DNA from: Halobacterium zhouii
GTDB lineage: Archaea > Halobacteriota > Halobacteria > Halobacteriales > Halobacteriaceae
Assembly (NCBI RefSeq): GCF_021249405.1
Contig: NZ_CP089593.1
Coordinates: 1,488,001-1,552,000, forward strand
Direction: 5' to 3'
Length of the DNA stretch: 64,000 nt
Under the pieces are notes generated by a model that worked only from the letters and a program-made list of their open reading frames with translations, was not told where the DNA came from and did no database searches. Numbering within the stretch: the stretch's first letter is position 1; every line of letters begins with the position of its first letter. Positions 8,500 to 17,842 of this stretch are shown in pieces. Both the position numbers and the translations under genes were made by a program.

Positions 8500-8723
8500 T
8501 ACTGGCCTCCGATGGAATCTGCTTCGCGTGCGGTCTCGCGTAGCTGCACGACGTCACCCACGCGAACGGGACCGAGGCAGTTCCGCGTGATGATGCGGCC
8601 CTGATTCGACCCCTCCTGGATGCGGCACTTCACCTGCATCGCCTCGCCGTGCATCCCGGTCTTGCCGACGACCTCGATGACTTCGGCGGACGTGGAGTCC
8701 TCTTCAGGTTCCTCTGCACTCAT
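8499..8723 (-). CDS. rps28e: 30S ribosomal protein S28e
   Basis: A 74-residue OB-fold small-subunit protein. The core [19 protein letters not shown], followed by [17 protein letters not shown] and LRETAREA, is diagnostic for S28e. About ten acidic residues precede the core. It lies between rpl7ae (six-base gap) and rpl24e (one-base overlap) and is cotranscribed with them. Confidence 0.95.
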   Translation of the reverse strand: MSAEEPEEDSTSAEVIEVVGKTGMHGEAMQVKCRIQEGSNQGRIITRNCLGPVRVGDVVQLRETAREADSIGGQ

Positions 8724-8729
8724 GGGTGG

Positions 8730-9092
8730 TTACTGGAGGTCCTCGATCTTCGTCGTGATGTCCTCGACGTCGTCCTCGGCGTCGCCGGCGTCGACGACCG
8801 CCGCGGCAGCGCTGCCGACCTCGAGGCCGGCGGCGTTACCGAGGTCGTCCTGCGTCTCGACGAAGACGACGGAGATGCCCTTCTCTGCTGCGAGTTCGGG
8901 CAGATGCATCACGATCTCTTCTGGGGAAACGTCCTCGGCGACGTAGACGACCGACGCGTTGCCGCGCTCGACCGCTTTCGTCGTCTCGTTGGTTCCCTTC
9001 TTTACTGTTCCTGTGTCACGAGCCACTTCGAGCGCTTCGAGGGCTCGCTCCTGGAGGTCGGCTGGAACGTCGTAGTCAACGTACACTGGCAT
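8730..9092 (-). CDS. rpl7ae: 50S ribosomal protein L7Ae
   Basis: A 120-residue kink-turn-binding protein that in archaea serves both the large ribosomal subunit and box C/D and H/ACA RNPs (and RNase P in some species). The RNA-binding signature [14 protein letters not shown] and the loop [17 protein letters not shown] are intact. The ATG giving MPVYVDYDV fits the family; a longer in-frame reading upstream is leader, not protein. It heads the operon with rps28e, rpl24e and ndk. About 110 nt of leader separates it from a TATA-like CTTTTAAGC on the minus strand (near 9207-9216), and that leader can fold (see the separate entry). Confidence 0.94.
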   Translation of the reverse strand: MPVYVDYDVPADLQERALEALEVARDTGTVKKGTNETTKAVERGNASVVYVAEDVSPEEIVMHLPELAAEKGISVVFVETQDDLGNAAGLEVGSAAAAVVDAGDAEDDVEDITTKIEDLQ

Positions 9093-9108
9093 ATGTTGTT
9101 CACCTATT

Positions 9109-9180
9109 CCTACGGACGGGCTTGCGCTCCCCTGCCGTTCGAAATCCCTTGCGGCTAGGAGCATCATCGACCCCCGTAGG
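9109..9180 (-). promoter_or_regulatory. Foldable leader of the rpl7ae mRNA
   Basis: Read on the minus strand, this 72-nt stretch just before rpl7ae forms one long imperfect stem. The outer arms are CCTACGG/CCGTAGG, then GGG/CCC. Next comes an internal loop (TCGATGAT facing GCAAG), then GCTCC/GGAGC, a small internal loop, GCCG/CGGC, and a 14-nt terminal loop. L7Ae binds kink-turns, and self-binding of L7Ae to its own leader has been reported in archaea, so an autoregulatory site is a reasonable guess. The internal loop contains GATGA but I could not fit a textbook kink-turn with certainty. Confidence 0.45.
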
Positions 9181-9318
9181 CTGTACTCCAATTGTGGGGT
9201 TCCCTTGCTTAAAAGCGCTTTCAAAGCCCGCTACTGTGATACGCCGACGCAGGGACTGTCCAAGTTATCGAATGTAGACCAGGCGTTCCAGTCGACGTAC
9301 GCTGACAACGCTCTGTGA

Positions 9319-9783
9319 CCCTCCAGAAACCCCCGACTGCTGGCGTTGGAGGTTCTTCCGAGAACACCCAGAAAGCCCCAGGCGGCTACGGTCGCGCGGC
9401 TCGCTGCGCGCTTCGCTCACTTCGTTCGCTGCAGTGCTTTCGTCGCCGGGCTTTCCGAAGGACTCGCGTTGCTCGTCCTTCGACATCCCGCTCGCTCCGC
9501 TCGCGGGATTCCCGTAGCCGCCCGCCCCTTTCAGTCCTCCCGTTGGCCGGTTGCCCAACCGGCAGGCTGCGATTGAGCGGACGCTTCGCGTCCGCGAGGG
9601 TTGGAAGACGAGCGCAGCGAGTCTTCGAGGACTGAAAGGGGCGACACGCTCGTGAGCCGAGACGACGCAAGCACGCGACCACCGAAAGCGCGCGCAGCGA
9701 GTCGCAGGCCACGAGCGTGCCGGGGCTTTCTGGGTGTCCGTAGAACCAGCGAGATACACAGCGCGTAGTGCATTCTGAACGGT
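9319..9783. repeat. Intergenic four-way-junction repeat, copy B
   Basis: Occupies the divergent gap between rpl7ae and tmcA. P1 is 9364-9379 with 9722-9737 (16 bp, same sequence as copy A). P2 is 9381-9391 with 9512-9522 (11 bp, GGCGGCTACGG, unrelated to copy A's P2). P3 is 9524-9539 with 9627-9642 (16 bp, GCCCCTTTCAGTCCTC). P4 is 9643-9654 with 9710-9721 (CACGCTCGTG core, one A-C mismatch, unrelated to copy A's P4). The helices abut with only one unpaired A-C at the P2 base. The P4 arm contains GACGACGCAAGCACGCGACC. Local hairpins fill the P2 and P3 arms. An extra P1 left-arm copy (CCAGAAACCCCCG) lies exactly 45 bp upstream of the main one. Confidence 0.85.
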
Positions 9784-9846
9784 CACGTTCTCAACAACGA
9801 CTAGCGGACGAAACGCCCTTCAGCCGTGTCCGCAAACCACCGTGCA

Positions 9847-12204
9847 ATGGACGTGGACGTCGCGGCGGGGCTACTCGAGGAAGCCCGGTCGGTGAACGAG
9901 CGCCGCATACTCGTGCTCGCGGGCAGCCAGGACGCCGGACTGGACGCCGCAGACGCTCTCCTGGACGCGCTCCCCATCCCTCTCTCCGGAACCACGCTAC
10001 TCTCGACGCGGGACGCGCTGGCCTGCGAGCAGGTGTCGCCGCGGCGCGCAGACCAGCTACTCGGCACGACCCGGGACTGCGTCGTCTACGACGCACACGA
10101 GGACTGCCGGCCGAACGCGCTCGGACGGATCTCGGGCGCGGTGGACGGCGGCGGCCTACTGGTGTTGCTGGCGCCGCCGCTCGACGAGTGGCCGGCGCGG
10201 CGCGACGCGTTCGACGAGGGACTGGCGGTGCCGCCGTTCGGCGTCGACGACGTGGCGGGGAACTTCCGGACGCGGCTCGTGGAGACGCTGCGTGCCCACA
10301 CGGGAATCGCAATCTACGACCTGACGCGCGGCGAACTGAAGCAGTCGGGTCTCACCGACCCCGCCCCTCGAATCCGAACCCCACTTCCGAACCCTCCAGA
10401 CGACGCGACGTTCCCCAGGGAGGCCTACGAGGCGTGCCTGACCGCCGACCAGATGAGCGCGCTCGCGTCTTTCGAGGAACTGCGTGACCCGCCCGCGGCG
10501 GTCGTCGCGGACGCCGACCGCGGGCGCGGGAAGTCCAGCGTCGCCGGGCTCGCCGCCGCGTGTCTCGCACGCGAGGGTCTGGACGTGCTGGTGACCGCGC
10601 CCGCTCGGCGGAGCGCCGAGGAACTGTTCGCTCGCGCACGGGAGTTGCTCGCGGACCTCGACGCGGTCGCGGCGGATGGACGGGACACGGTCGCGGCAGA
10701 CGAACGAGACGCGGTCGTCGCCGACTCGGGCGGCCGGATCCGGTTCGCGAAGCCCCCGGACGCCGCCGACCTCCCGGGGAACCCCGACGCCGTGTTCGCG
10801 GACGAGGCCGCGGCGATCCCCGTCCGACTGCTCGAGTCGCTGCTCGACTGCGAGCGCCTCGCGTTCACGACGACGGTCCACGGCTACGAGGGCGCGGGCC
10901 GCGGGTTCGACGTGCGCTTTCGCGACCGACTCGGGGACGCCGACCACGCGGTGAACGAGATATCGCTCGCGGACCCCATTCGGTACGCGGCCGGCGACCC
11001 GGTGGAGGCGTGGGCGTTCCGCGCGCTCTTGCTGGATGCTCGACCGGCGGTCGACCCACTCGTCGAGGACACAACACGCGAGGACGCCACGTACGAGACC
11101 CTCGACGTTCGGAAGACGACTCCGTCGTCTTCCGCAGCCCATCAGAACGCGGAGCGTTCTGAGGACGCCGCCGACCTGCTCGCAGACGAGCACCTGCTCC
11201 GGGAGGTGTTCGGCCTGCTCGTGTACGCACACTACCGGACGGAGCCGAACGACCTCGCGCGCCTGCTGGACGCGCCGAACCTCGCAGTGCGCGCGCTCAC
11301 CGCCGACGGCCACGTCGTCAGCGTCGCGTTGCTCGCTCGCGAGGGCGGCCTCGACGCCGACCTCCGGCGGGAAATGTACGAGGGCGAGCGCGTGAAGGGG
11401 AACATGATTCCGGACGTGCTCACGAGCCAGTTGCGAGACGAACCGGGCGCCGTCCCCGTGGGCTGGCGCGTGATGCGCATCGCCACCCACCACGCCGTTC
11501 GCGCTCGCGGCCTCGGCTCCCGGTTACTCGCCGAGATCCGCGCGGAGTTCGCGCGCGAGGGCGGCGGGGGCTCCGCGGAGGGCAGCGACGGCGGCGCCGA
11601 CTGGCTCGGCGTTGGCTACGGCGCGACCCCGGAACTGCTCTCGTTCTGGTCGGCGAACGGCTACTCGACGGTCCACCTCTCTACCACGCGGAACGATTCG
11701 AGCGGCGAGTACTCCGCCGTCATGCTCGACCCCCTCACGCCCGCGGGCGAGGACCTGCACGACCGCCACGCCGACTGGTTCGCACGGCGCATCGGGGGCG
11801 TGCTCGGCGACCCGCTTCGAGACCTCGACGTCGACGTTGCGCGCGCGGCGCTCCGGGCCTGCGACGCCGACCCGGGCCTCGACCTGACAGCTGACGAGTG
11901 GCGCGTCGTCGCCAGCGCGGCCCGCGGCCCCGGGATGTACAGCGTCGACCCCGGCCCGTTCCGCCGACTCGCGGGCCACCATCTCGTCGCCGGGGACGAC
12001 GGCCTGCTCGACGCACGCGAGGAGCGCCTGCTCGTCGCGAAACTCCTGCAGGCGCGCCCGTGGAGCGACGTCGCCGCCGACTTCGACTTTCACTCGACCG
12101 GGCAGGCGATGCGGGCGCTCGGTGACGCGTTCCGGCCGCTCGTCTGCGCGTACGGCGACGACGCGGCCAGAGCGGAGTTGGCTCGCTTCACCGACGATAA
12201 CTAA
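9847..12204 (+). CDS. tmcA: tRNA(Met)/RNA cytidine acetyltransferase TmcA
   Basis: A 785-residue enzyme that uses ATP/GTP and acetyl-CoA to make N4-acetylcytidine in RNA. Domains in order: an N-terminal DUF1726-type region (about 1-190), a RecA-like helicase module with Walker A DADRGRGKSSVAG (about residue 225) and Walker B VFADEAAAIP (about residue 320), a GNAT acetyltransferase domain (HHAVRARGLGSRLLAEI, about residue 545, and LGVGYGATPELLSFW), and a C-terminal RNA-binding region. An archaeal hypervariable insert rich in D and A lies near residues 270-300. ATG at 9847 was preferred; an in-frame GTG seven codons earlier is possible. It starts just beyond repeat copy B. Confidence 0.92.
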   Translation: MDVDVAAGLLEEARSVNERRILVLAGSQDAGLDAADALLDALPIPLSGTTLLSTRDALACEQVSPRRADQLLGTTRDCVVYDAHEDCRPNALGRISGAVDGGGLLVLLAPPLDEWPARRDAFDEGLAVPPFGVDDVAGNFRTRLVETLRAHTGIAIYDLTRGELKQSGLTDPAPRIRTPLPNPPDDATFPREAYEACLTADQMSALASFEELRDPPAAVVADADRGRGKSSVAGLAAACLAREGLDVLVTAPARRSAEELFARARELLADLDAVAADGRDTVAADERDAVVADSGGRIRFAKPPDAADLPGNPDAVFADEAAAIPVRLLESLLDCERLAFTTTVHGYEGAGRGFDVRFRDRLGDADHAVNEISLADPIRYAAGDPVEAWAFRALLLDARPAVDPLVEDTTREDATYETLDVRKTTPSSSAAHQNAERSEDAADLLADEHLLREVFGLLVYAHYRTEPNDLARLLDAPNLAVRALTADGHVVSVALLAREGGLDADLRREMYEGERVKGNMIPDVLTSQLRDEPGAVPVGWRVMRIATHHAVRARGLGSRLLAEIRAEFAREGGGGSAEGSDGGADWLGVGYGATPELLSFWSANGYSTVHLSTTRNDSSGEYSAVMLDPLTPAGEDLHDRHADWFARRIGGVLGDPLRDLDVDVARAALRACDADPGLDLTADEWRVVASAARGPGMYSVDPGPFRRLAGHHLVAGDDGLLDAREERLLVAKLLQARPWSDVAADFDFHSTGQAMRALGDAFRPLVCAYGDDAARAELARFTDDN

Positions 12205-12230
12205 GACCCCGCCGTTCCTACGGCCGGTAC

Positions 12231-12704
12231 ATGGATACGCTCGTGCTGGTCGCGTTCGCGCTGCTCGTACTCGGCGTGGTCGGCGCCGTGCTGCCGCTGC
12301 TTCCGAGCGGACTGTTCTCGCTGGCCGGCGTCGCCGTCTACTGGTGGCACACCGGCGACCCCGGGACGCTGCTGTTCGCCCTCCTCGTTGGACTCTCGCT
12401 GGTCGCCGTGGCGGTCGACTGGCTCGCGGGGTTCGTCGGCGCGAAGGCCGGCGGCGTGGACACCAAAGTCGCCGTGGTCGCGGGCGCCGTCGGCTTCCTG
12501 TTGATGCTCCTGACGGGTCCTGTCGGCCTGCTCGCGGGCGTCGCCGGCACCGTCTTCGCGTTCGAATTCCGGGAGAGTGGGGACGCGGAGGCGAGCGCTC
12601 GACACGCCGCGTACGCCACGGTCGGCGTCGTCGCGTCCGCGGCGATGCAGGTGCTACTCACGGCGGTTGTGCTGGCCGCGATGCTGTGGGTGCAGTTCGG
12701 CTGA
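12231..12704 (+). CDS. DUF456 family membrane protein
   Basis: A 157-residue integral membrane protein with the Gly-rich hydrophobic pattern of DUF456: VVGAVLPLLPSGLFSLAGVAVYWWH near the start, then DWLAGFVGAKAGG and GFLLMLLTGPVGLLAGVAGTVF. About four or five transmembrane helices are visible, leaving a short loop EFRESGDAEASARHA. The family is widespread in bacteria and haloarchaea without an assigned function. It follows tmcA on the same strand with 26 bases between and may be cotranscribed or have its own weak TATA-like element (TAACTAAG). Confidence 0.85.
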   Translation: MDTLVLVAFALLVLGVVGAVLPLLPSGLFSLAGVAVYWWHTGDPGTLLFALLVGLSLVAVAVDWLAGFVGAKAGGVDTKVAVVAGAVGFLLMLLTGPVGLLAGVAGTVFAFEFRESGDAEASARHAAYATVGVVASAAMQVLLTAVVLAAMLWVQFG

Positions 12705-12731
12705 AAACAGGTGGCGGTTCGGTGGGTCGCC

Positions 12732-14489
12732 CTACGGGTGTGAGAAGTACGCGACGGACTCCTCGCCGTCGTGGCGGTCACAGCGCGCGAATCCGACGCG
12801 CACGAACTGCACGATGGTGTCCGGGTCGACCGACTCGAATCCGGGTTCGGCGTAGCCGTGGACGTCGCCGTCGAGCGTGCGCAATCGAACCGGTTCGTGG
12901 TCGTCCGCGGACACCCAGTGAATCACGTCTACGCCCTCCTCGCGCACGATGTCGATGCTCGCGTCGAGGAACGCGAACGTCTCGCCGTCGTACCGAACTG
13001 GCCCGAGACCCTTCAGCCAGACGCGCTCGCCCACGTCCGGGAGGTCCGCTCGTTCCACGAGGACGCTGTCGCCCACGGGAATCTCGCGCTCGCCGCGCTC
13101 CTCGTGGTCCGGGTGGACTTGCGGCGTCGCGACGGCGGGCGCGTCCTCGATAGTCACCTCGATTGCCGAGTACGACTCCTCGGCGTCCGAGGTACGGGCG
13201 TCGAAGCCGTCGCGCACGAGGAACTGTCGGGGCGCCTCGTCGTCCACGAGTTCGCGGTTGTTCGCGTACACCGTGCTCATCGCGAGGTCGACGTCCGACG
13301 TGGACGTGCCGAGACTCGCGAGCGCGTCCACGATGGCTTCCCCGCGGATACCGCGGCGCTTCACGCTCGACACGGTCGGCGCGCGCGGGTCGTCCCAGCC
13401 GTCGAGTTCCCCCGACGCGATCTTCTCCTTGATGGTCGACGTGGACATCTTCACGTCGTACTCGTCGAGTTGCACGTGCCCCCAGTGGACAACCTCCGGA
13501 TACTCCCAGCCGAAGTAGTCGTAGAGGAACCGCTGGCGCTTCGCGGAGTCCTGGAGGTCGATGCCGCGGATGATGTGCGTGATTCCAGTGAGGTGGTCGT
13601 CGACGCCCGACTGGAAGTCCAGCATCGGCCAGCAGCGGTGCTCCGCGGCCTCCTCGCGGGGGTGTGGCGTGTCGATCATGCGGAACGCAACCCAGTCCCG
13701 GAGCGCGGGGTTCTTGTGCTCGATGTCGGTTTTCACGCGCAGCACCATCTCGCCAGACTCGTACTCACCGTCGACCATCGCCGCGAACTCCTCGGCGACG
13801 ACGTCGGGGTCCTTGTCCCGGTGGGGGCAGGCCTGCCCGCTGTTCTTCATGTCGGAGAACTCGCCGGCCGGACACGAACAGGTGTACGCGCCGCCCATCC
13901 CGATGAGTCGGCAGGCGTGCTCGTAGTACGTCTCCACGCGGTCGGAGGCCTTCACGACCTCGTCAGCCTCGAAGCCGAGATAGTGGAGGTCGTCGAGAAT
14001 CTGGTCGTAGGCGTCGAGGTCCGGGCGCTTGGTCTCCGGGTCGGTGTCGTCGAACCGGACGAGCATCCACCCGTCGTACATCTCCTTGTACGTCCCGATG
14101 ACCGCCGGCATTCGGGCGTTCCCGAGATGCCACGGCCCGTTCGGGTTCGGCGCACACCGCATCCGCACCTCGTCGTACGCCTCGACGTTCGGCAGGTCCG
14201 GCAGCAACTGGTCCTCGGACTCGTCCTCGGCCTCCAGTTCCTCGACGAGTTCGGGCGCGAGTTCCCCGAGTCGCTCCCGCTTCTCGTCCTCGTCCATCGC
14301 GTTCACGTCCGCGATGACCGGCGAGATGGCGCCGGGAATCTCGTCGCCGTGCTCCCGGAACTCGGGGTTCTCGCCCATCAACGGCCCCATTATCGCCCCA
14401 ACCTGCGCGTCGCTTCCGTGCTTGAGCGCGTTGTACAGCGCGGCCTGCTCTGCCGCCTCCCGTACGCGCTCGCGGAGGTCGTCGTCCAT
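12732..14489 (-). CDS. gltX: Glutamyl-tRNA synthetase (archaeal type)
   Basis: A 585-residue class I aminoacyl-tRNA synthetase that charges tRNA-Glu (and in organisms using the amidotransferase pathway also tRNA-Gln). The HIGH-equivalent PNPNGPWHLGNARM and KMSKS-equivalent VKMSTSTIKEKI are present. The C-terminal part is the beta-barrel anticodon domain of archaeal/eukaryal GluRS, not the helical bacterial type. The ATG giving MDDDLRERVREAAE was chosen because a TATA-like TTTTTAC lies about 27 nt upstream; an in-frame ATG four codons earlier is the alternative. It is separated from idsA by a degenerate repeat region. Confidence 0.94.
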   Translation of the reverse strand: MDDDLRERVREAAEQAALYNALKHGSDAQVGAIMGPLMGENPEFREHGDEIPGAISPVIADVNAMDEDEKRERLGELAPELVEELEAEDESEDQLLPDLPNVEAYDEVRMRCAPNPNGPWHLGNARMPAVIGTYKEMYDGWMLVRFDDTDPETKRPDLDAYDQILDDLHYLGFEADEVVKASDRVETYYEHACRLIGMGGAYTCSCPAGEFSDMKNSGQACPHRDKDPDVVAEEFAAMVDGEYESGEMVLRVKTDIEHKNPALRDWVAFRMIDTPHPREEAAEHRCWPMLDFQSGVDDHLTGITHIIRGIDLQDSAKRQRFLYDYFGWEYPEVVHWGHVQLDEYDVKMSTSTIKEKIASGELDGWDDPRAPTVSSVKRRGIRGEAIVDALASLGTSTSDVDLAMSTVYANNRELVDDEAPRQFLVRDGFDARTSDAEESYSAIEVTIEDAPAVATPQVHPDHEERGEREIPVGDSVLVERADLPDVGERVWLKGLGPVRYDGETFAFLDASIDIVREEGVDVIHWVSADDHEPVRLRTLDGDVHGYAEPGFESVDPDTIVQFVRVGFARCDRHDGEESVAYFSHP

Positions 14490-14590
14490 TGTGTATTGCA
14501 TTGCATTCCGGTGTAAAAACCTCGCTGAATTCGACGTCGAAACTCGGCTACTGGCGTATTGATGCTCCAACCGTCGTTATCGACAACGCC

Positions 14591-14713
14591 TGAAAGCCCT
14601 CGAACGCCTCGCGTCTGCTGCGGAACATACCGCTCACTTCGTTCACGGTAGGGGCCCCGCAGCGAACACAGTCACTCCGTGACCGCGAGGCGCGCTCGCC
14701 CTTTCAATCCACC
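14591..14713. repeat. Relic of a four-way-junction-type repeat
   Basis: In the 490-bp gap between gltX and idsA. It starts with TGAAAGCCCTCG (resembling the P1 left arm), then CGCCTCGCG paired with CGCGAGGCG (14605-14613 with 14684-14692, P2-like) enclosing a GCTGCGG/CCGCAGC hairpin, then CCCTTTCAATCCACC (resembling P3 left). No matching right arms of P1 or P3 are found, so it looks truncated or belongs to a sister subfamily. The rest of the gap holds other hairpins (ATTCGGAC/GTCCGAAT; GGGAGACC/GGTCTCCC near 14932-14950) and no convincing gene. Confidence 0.5.
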
Positions 14714-14963
14714 AGGCTACCGGTTGTTGAATGAGCAAGTGCCAGATTGACCAGGCGGTAGACCGTAAGCATTCGGACGCCGAGCGGTCCGAATGGACCC
14801 GAGGCAGCCGATTCACTGCGCGAGCGGAGCGAGCGCAGGCCGACGACTGACCGAAGTGAAGGAGGAGTGCTTTTCCGCAAGTTTTTGCCAGAGCGCGCCG
14901 GAGTCCTCGTGAGCGAAGCGAACGAGGGCACGGGAGACCGTCGGTCTCCCGGAGGCGCACTCG

Positions 14964-14979
14964 CAGCAAAAAGTGCGTT
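14964..14979 (-). terminator. Possible T-rich terminator after idsA
   Basis: On the minus strand the idsA stop is followed directly by a run reading ACGCACTTTTTGCTGC. A short T-tract just after the stop is the usual archaeal terminator form, and the 8-bp hairpin near 14932-14950 lies slightly further on. Confidence 0.35.
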
Positions 14980-16026
14980 TCAGTGACCGCGTTCGATCAG
15001 GTAGTCCGCGACGTGTTCGAGGGTGGTTCGGGCGTCGTTCTCGGGGAGGACCTTCAGGTGGTCCTTTCCTTCGTCGACGAGGTCGTGGGCCGTCTCGCGG
15101 GCGTACTCGATGCTCCCGACGTCCTCGAGTTCGCCGACGGCAGCCTCGATTTCGGCGTCCGTGACGGCCTCGGGGTCGTCGGCGTCGAGGAGGCCGTCGA
15201 CGTCGACGCCGTGTTCGCGGGCGTGGAGCGTGATGACGGTTTTCTTCTCCTCGACGAGGTCCGAGCCGCGCTGTTTGCCGAGTTGCTCGGAGGGCACCGT
15301 GAGGTCGAGGACGTCGTCGTGGATCTGGAACGCCTGCCCGACTTTCAGGCCGTAGTTGTAGAGTGCTTCGACGGTGTCGTCGTCGGCGCCGAGCACGATG
15401 GCGGGGATGGACGCCGCGGCGGCGTACAGCACCGCGGTCTTCATCTCCACCATCTCCATGTACTCCTCGGGGAGCACGTCGTTCCGGGTCTCGAAGTCGA
15501 CGTCGAGGGCCTGCCCCTCGCAGATGTGGGTGCAGGTCTCCGCGAGCGTGCGCATCGCCCCGAGGCCGCGGTCGGCGGGCGCCTCGGTCTTCAGCATGAT
15601 CTCGAACGCCTTCGAGTAGAGGGTGTCGCCCGCGAGTATCGCGGTCTCCGTGTCGTACTCGCGGTGGACCGCGGGCACGCCGCGTCGGAGGTCGTCGTCG
15701 TCCATGATGTCGTCGTGGATGAGCGTGAACGACTGGATGACCTCGATGGACACCGCTGCCGCCATCACGTCGACGTCGTTACCCCCGAGGTCGGGGAATT
15801 CGCGGTAGTCGACGGACATCGGTTCAACGTCGGCGAGCGCCTCCGCGGTCAGCAGGAGAACCGCGGGTCGGAGGCGTTTCCCACCGGCCTCGAGGAGGTA
15901 GCGGGAAGCCTCGTACAGTCGTTCCGGGCGCTTCAGCGGGAGGTCGTCGTCGATTGCGGCGTTCACGAGTTCGCGGCGCTGGGTCACCGCGTCCTGCACT
16001 GCTTTCTCGCGCGCCGACTGCCTCAT
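14980..16026 (-). CDS. idsA: Polyprenyl (geranylgeranyl) diphosphate synthase
   Basis: A 348-residue trans-isoprenyl diphosphate synthase that builds the C20 (and perhaps C25) chains of archaeal ether lipids by condensing IPP with allylic diphosphates. The first aspartate-rich motif reads [15 protein letters not shown] (about residue 105) and the second reads QIHDDVLD (about residue 240). GGKRLRP near residue 50 is the IPP-binding segment. Its ATG overlaps the stop of the RNase J gene by four bases, so it is coupled to the upstream genes; the mevalonate-kinase and IPK genes just beyond give the same pathway context. Confidence 0.94.
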   Translation of the reverse strand: MRQSAREKAVQDAVTQRRELVNAAIDDDLPLKRPERLYEASRYLLEAGGKRLRPAVLLLTAEALADVEPMSVDYREFPDLGGNDVDVMAAAVSIEVIQSFTLIHDDIMDDDDLRRGVPAVHREYDTETAILAGDTLYSKAFEIMLKTEAPADRGLGAMRTLAETCTHICEGQALDVDFETRNDVLPEEYMEMVEMKTAVLYAAAASIPAIVLGADDDTVEALYNYGLKVGQAFQIHDDVLDLTVPSEQLGKQRGSDLVEEKKTVITLHAREHGVDVDGLLDADDPEAVTDAEIEAAVGELEDVGSIEYARETAHDLVDEGKDHLKVLPENDARTTLEHVADYLIERGH

Positions 16027-17372
16027 TCTTCCACCAGGGTGATGGTGTTGCCGTTCTGCGTCACGTGGAGGTCACGACCCAGTTCGTAGCCCTGACTGCT
16101 CGCCAGGTCGACGTACGGCGCGAAGCCCTTCATGTCCTGGTGAGCGGGGATGATGTTCTGGGGCTGGAGCGCCTGCAGCATCTGGTAGTGGCCTTCCTCG
16201 CGGAGGTGACCGGAGACGTGGATATCGTCGTAGATGCGGGCGCCCTGCATCCGGAGCAGTTGCTCGGACTGGTAGCGCTGGCCCTCGTTGGTCGGCTCGG
16301 GGATGACTCGCGCCGAGAAGATGACCTTGTCGCCATCCTCGATGTCGTAGGGGGTCTCGCCGCGACCCATCCGAGTGAGCATCGCGCGCGGTTCGCCCTG
16401 GTGGCCGGTGACGATGGGAAGGAAGTTCTCCTTGCCCTCGTTCATCACGCGCTTGAACGCGCGGTCGACGGACTTCCGGTGGCCGAACATCCCGAGGTCG
16501 TCCGGGAAGTTCACGCGACCCATGCGCTCTGCGGTGCCCGAGTAGTGCTCCATCGAGCGCCCGAGCAGGAGGGGTTCGCGGCCGATGTCCTTCGCGAACT
16601 CGACGAGCGAGCTCACGCGGGATACGTGACTGGAGAACGTCGTGGCGACGATACCGCCGTCGTAGTCCTCGACGCTCTGCAGGACGTCCTTGAGGTTGCG
16701 CCGCGCGACGCTCTCGGAGGGCGTCCGGCCCTTCCGGCCGGCGTTCGTACAGTCCTCGATGTAACAGAGGACGCCCTCGCCCTCGCGGCCGATCTCGCGG
16801 AACCGCTCCATGTCGAAGGGGTCCTCGAGGACCGGCGAGTGGTCGATGCGCTTGTCGAGGCCGTAGACGATAGAGCCCTCGGGCGTGTGGAGCACGGGGC
16901 TGATGGCGTCGACGATGGAGTGTGTGACGTGGACGAACTCGAGCTCGCACTCCGGCCCGATTTCCATCGACTCGCCGGCCTCCATCTTCTGGAGGTCGTT
17001 GTCGACGCCGAACTTCCGCTCGTCCTCGAGTTGCCCCTTCACCAGTTCGAGGGTGAACGGGGACGCCACGATGGGCGCGTCGTAGCGGTGCGCGAGTTTG
17101 CTGATCGCACCGATGTGGTCGAGGTGGCCGTGCGTCGGCACGATGGCCTGGACGTCGCCCTCGAGTTCGGACATGACCCGGTCGTCCGGGATTGCGCCCA
17201 TGTCGATGAGGTCGAGACTGTGCATCTTCTCGGTCTCGACGTTGTCGTGGATGAGAACCTTCGAGAGGTTCAGACCCATGTCGAAGATGACAACGTCGTC
17301 ACCCGCTCGGACGGCGGTCATATTCCGTCCGACTTCTTCGTAGCCGCCGATGGTTGCAATTTCGATTTCCAT
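16023..17372 (-). CDS. rnj: Ribonuclease J (archaeal, beta-CASP)
   Basis: A 449-residue metallo-beta-lactamase/beta-CASP 5'-3' exoribonuclease. The metal-binding signature [11 protein letters not shown] is seen near residue 83, followed by HVTHSIVDA, the beta-CASP region ([24 protein letters not shown]), and the C-terminal [14 protein letters not shown] and PAHQDM histidines. It lacks the long C-terminal domain of bacterial RNase J, as is normal in archaea. The ATG giving [15 protein letters not shown] was preferred over one four codons upstream. It lies between IPK/mevalonate kinase and idsA, a linkage common in haloarchaea. Confidence 0.93.
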   Translation of the reverse strand: MEIEIATIGGYEEVGRNMTAVRAGDDVVIFDMGLNLSKVLIHDNVETEKMHSLDLIDMGAIPDDRVMSELEGDVQAIVPTHGHLDHIGAISKLAHRYDAPIVASPFTLELVKGQLEDERKFGVDNDLQKMEAGESMEIGPECELEFVHVTHSIVDAISPVLHTPEGSIVYGLDKRIDHSPVLEDPFDMERFREIGREGEGVLCYIEDCTNAGRKGRTPSESVARRNLKDVLQSVEDYDGGIVATTFSSHVSRVSSLVEFAKDIGREPLLLGRSMEHYSGTAERMGRVNFPDDLGMFGHRKSVDRAFKRVMNEGKENFLPIVTGHQGEPRAMLTRMGRGETPYDIEDGDKVIFSARVIPEPTNEGQRYQSEQLLRMQGARIYDDIHVSGHLREEGHYQMLQALQPQNIIPAHQDMKGFAPYVDLASSQGYELGRDLHVTQNGNTITLVEE

Positions 17373-17611
17373 GGTTTGAGGCACTGAATCCGCGTTGGAT
17401 TGTATGAAAGCCCGAACTGACTGACGACGGCGAACCGCGGCGTCTTTCTTCCGTCGGCTGCCGGCGCGTGAACGCCGTTCGGAACTGCCTTGGCGAGTCG
17501 TATGACCCGCGGTATTAAAAACAACAGGGATTAGGCGCGTTGGCTGACACTGCCCCGAAGGAGCGACTGTCGACGCTGGGATAAAAGTCGCCGGGGTGCG
17601 AACACGGAGAT

Positions 17612-17809
17612 ATGTCGAAAGCGATGTTCGAACTGTACCAGGACCGTGCCGGCGAGCACCGGTGGCGACTCGTCCACGACAACGGCAACGTCATCGCGGA
17701 CTCCGGCGAGGGCTACGCCTCGAAGCAGAAGGCCAGACAGGGGCTACAGAGCGTCAAGCAGAACGCGCCGGACGCAGAGGTCGTCGAGGGTGGGCCGACC
17801 GAGCGGTGA
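17612..17809 (+). CDS. DUF1508 (YegP-like) small protein
   Basis: A 65-residue protein with the DUF1508 core [31 protein letters not shown] followed by [17 protein letters not shown] (quoted in parts). The fold is a small alpha-beta unit that occurs as single or tandem copies in bacteria and archaea; here it is a single copy. Cellular function is not known. It is transcribed opposite to the isoprenoid genes, with a TATA-like GATAAAAG about 28 nt before the ATG, pointing to a leaderless transcript of its own. Confidence 0.85.
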   Translation: MSKAMFELYQDRAGEHRWRLVHDNGNVIADSGEGYASKQKARQGLQSVKQNAPDAEVVEGGPTER

Positions 17810-17842
17810 GTCACGGCAGCGCGGGCAGGTGCCACAATCTAC

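Noticed and set aside
9265..9786. Several 80-170 residue reading frames inside repeat copies A, B and C
   Set aside because: They run across inverted repeats and hairpins, lack family motifs, and occur on both strands because the repeats are self-complementary.
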